From Methylovirgula sp. (lineage in GTDB: Bacteria > Pseudomonadota > Alphaproteobacteria > Rhizobiales > Beijerinckiaceae), in contig JASHVQ010000051.1 in assembly GCA_030044485.1 (NCBI GenBank), forward strand, positions 1 through 6,542: a DNA stretch of 6,542 nt. The letters run 5' to 3'. Shown piece after piece: positions 6,201-6,542 of the stretch. A model generated the notes under the pieces. The model did not search any database and was not told the origin of the DNA. It saw only the letters and a list, made by a program, of their open reading frames with translations. The stretch's first letter is position 1. Every line of letters begins with the position of its first letter. The position numbers and the translations under genes are program-made.

Positions 6201-6542
6201 ATAAAGGCCGGCAATGCCCGCCGCCTCTTCGAGAATGCGGCGCCGCTGCTGCGGTTTGACGGCGATGATCTCGCCGATCTGGCCTTGACGCACGATGGCG
6301 GGAGAACGCGCCCCGGTCGAGGCATCGGCAAAGAGAAGCTGCACGTCGCGGGCGCGCACCTCGGCGCTGTTGATGCGGAAGGTCGAGCCTGCTTCGCGCT
6401 CGATGTGCCGGCTGATCTCGATGATTTCGGTCGAGTTGAAAGCGGCCGGCGCGCTGCGGTCGCCGTTGTCGAGCACGAGGCGCACGTCCGCCGAATTGCG
6501 GCTCGGCCGCGTCGTGCTGCCGGAGAAGATCACGTCGTCCAT
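3270..6542 (-). CDS. smc: Chromosome segregation protein SMC, N-terminal end missing (beyond window)
   Basis: SMC is the ATPase core of bacterial condensin: a dimer that, with ScpA and ScpB, loops and organises the chromosome near the origin. The 1090 visible codons lack about 60 N-terminal residues, including Walker A. The first codon at the edge is an internal Met (MDDVIFSGS), not the start. Visible parts are the rest of the N-terminal head with the Q-loop (VRQGQIGEI, Gln 86) and the conserved ILEEAAGIAGLYSRRHEAEL (103-122); a long Ala/Glu/Arg-rich coiled coil (about 120-445); a hinge (about 446-575, with GYEAALGAALGEDLDAS); the returning coil (about 576-935); and the C-terminal head with signature LLSGGEQALTALS (988-1000), Walker B ICVLDE (Asp 1017, Glu 1018), D-loop PLDD and H-loop His 1051 in ITITHNP. 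All motifs visible are intact and no frameshift was seen. Full length would be about 1150, usual for the family. The gene ends with TAG at 3270-3272. Confidence 0.97.
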   Translation of the reverse strand: MDDVIFSGSTTRPSRNSADVRLVLDNGDRSAPAAFNSTEIIEISRHIEREAGSTFRINSAEVRARDVQLLFADASTGARSPAIVRQGQIGEIIAVKPQQRRRILEEAAGIAGLYSRRHEAELRLKGAEDNLNRLEDVVRQLETQIDALKRQARQATRYRALATDIKRNEALLALVNHREATEALAATERNLEADLKKLADDTLRQAETARQQAAVAAELPGLRDAEAAAGSDLQKLILARETLDGEERRTKARMVELERRIAEMHADLGRERTLIEDAAGALARLDTEAAELAKTADDPNTEAAARQKLAQADAAFAAAEAALTAAQGAFSDAEARREAFGKSLRDEAQRLAQFEAELASVSQDIAKLRGELDKAGAQTGLEAALETAIAAVKAAETEMLAAESAQAEARQADARAQVPAQEADRNAQSLETEAQTLAKLLKSESSDLWPAAIEEVSVAKGYEAALGAALGEDLDASTNIAAPAHWATIGAADDPALPADVTPLAMHVQAPPALARRLAQIGVVAKHQGKAMQARLRPGQRLVSVEGDLWRWDGFTLAAEVSTPAARRLAEKNRLDDLIRDAEAARAAADGLKSAAEHVRADLSRKAEAEGMARQRHREAMHGLEAMRESCAAAERERAQVAARLSGREEAEQRLGAGLKEGRDNHAKAQEALARLPAATELASRLEAARHAAARDRAAAAEARGEVQALAQAAQMRAQRRQAIDEERGSWQTRRERALLQISELDSRLAEASAEQAKLADAPDGFLRTRRALLEKIETAEAARRRAADARALAERRLADADRLARAAQDDMSVAREGKARSEARLEAARERLEQIAHHIATDLQCEPGELAKIAQVERQAALPQAGAVETKLESLKQERERLGGVNLRAEEELSEIEASRASLASEREDLTEAIRRLRQAIQNLNNEGRERLLAAFDAINAHFKDLFTSLFGGGTAELRLVESDDPLEAGLEILAQAPGKKLQSMSLLSGGEQALTALSLIFAIFLTNPAPICVLDEVDAPLDDANVERFCDLLDEMRKRTATRFITITHNPITMARMDRLFGVTMAERGVSQIVSVELAEAEQFLEAV

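Noticed and set aside
3270..6542. Long open frames on the plus strand and in other minus frames across smc
   Set aside because: They are products of high GC composition opposite or out of frame with a complete, motif-bearing SMC frame.
6540..6542. Met codon at the window edge as the smc start
   Set aside because: The residues after it (DDVIFSGS) are internal in SMC proteins and Walker A should precede them, so the gene is truncated by the window.

Overview
The window is GC-rich, chromosomal-looking DNA from an alphaproteobacterium. The SMC and AtpB/AtpI protein sequences look like Hyphomicrobiales (Rhizobiales), possibly the Beijerinckiaceae/Methylocystaceae side, but the family-level placement is a guess. 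No tRNA, rRNA, insertion sequence, CRISPR array or prophage signal was seen. Both window edges cut through genes.

Layout, left to right. Positions 1-779 (minus strand) hold the start of the F0F1 ATP synthase F0 operon: atpI, then the first 121 codons of atpB, which runs off the left edge. A good sigma70-type promoter (TTGACA, 17 bp, TAAGGT) lies about 125 bp upstream of atpI. Positions 780-1201 are a divergent intergenic region holding that promoter and a small GTTGTG/CACAAC palindrome. Positions 1202-2197 (plus strand) encode a TonB-family energy transducer. It converges on 2243-2716 (minus strand), an exported SRPBCC (Bet v1/START-like fold) protein. Next on the minus strand come a GC-rich terminator-like hairpin and a 47-codon gene (2966-3109) for a secreted peptide whose predicted mature form is 13 histidines out of 23 residues. 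Positions 3270-6542 (minus strand) carry most of smc, the chromosome condensation ATPase; its N-terminal head with Walker A lies beyond the right edge.

How the genes relate. atpI and atpB form one operon. The others appear to be separate transcription units. TonB, the SRPBCC protein and the His-rich peptide are all predicted to act at or beyond the inner membrane, so a shared envelope or metal-related role is possible, but nothing beyond proximity supports it.

The least ordinary element is the His-rich peptide gene. It has a strong Shine-Dalgarno and a clear signal peptide. A perfect 10-bp hairpin sits 6 nt upstream of the Shine-Dalgarno, and a GC hairpin follows the stop. The rest of the window is standard housekeeping content.
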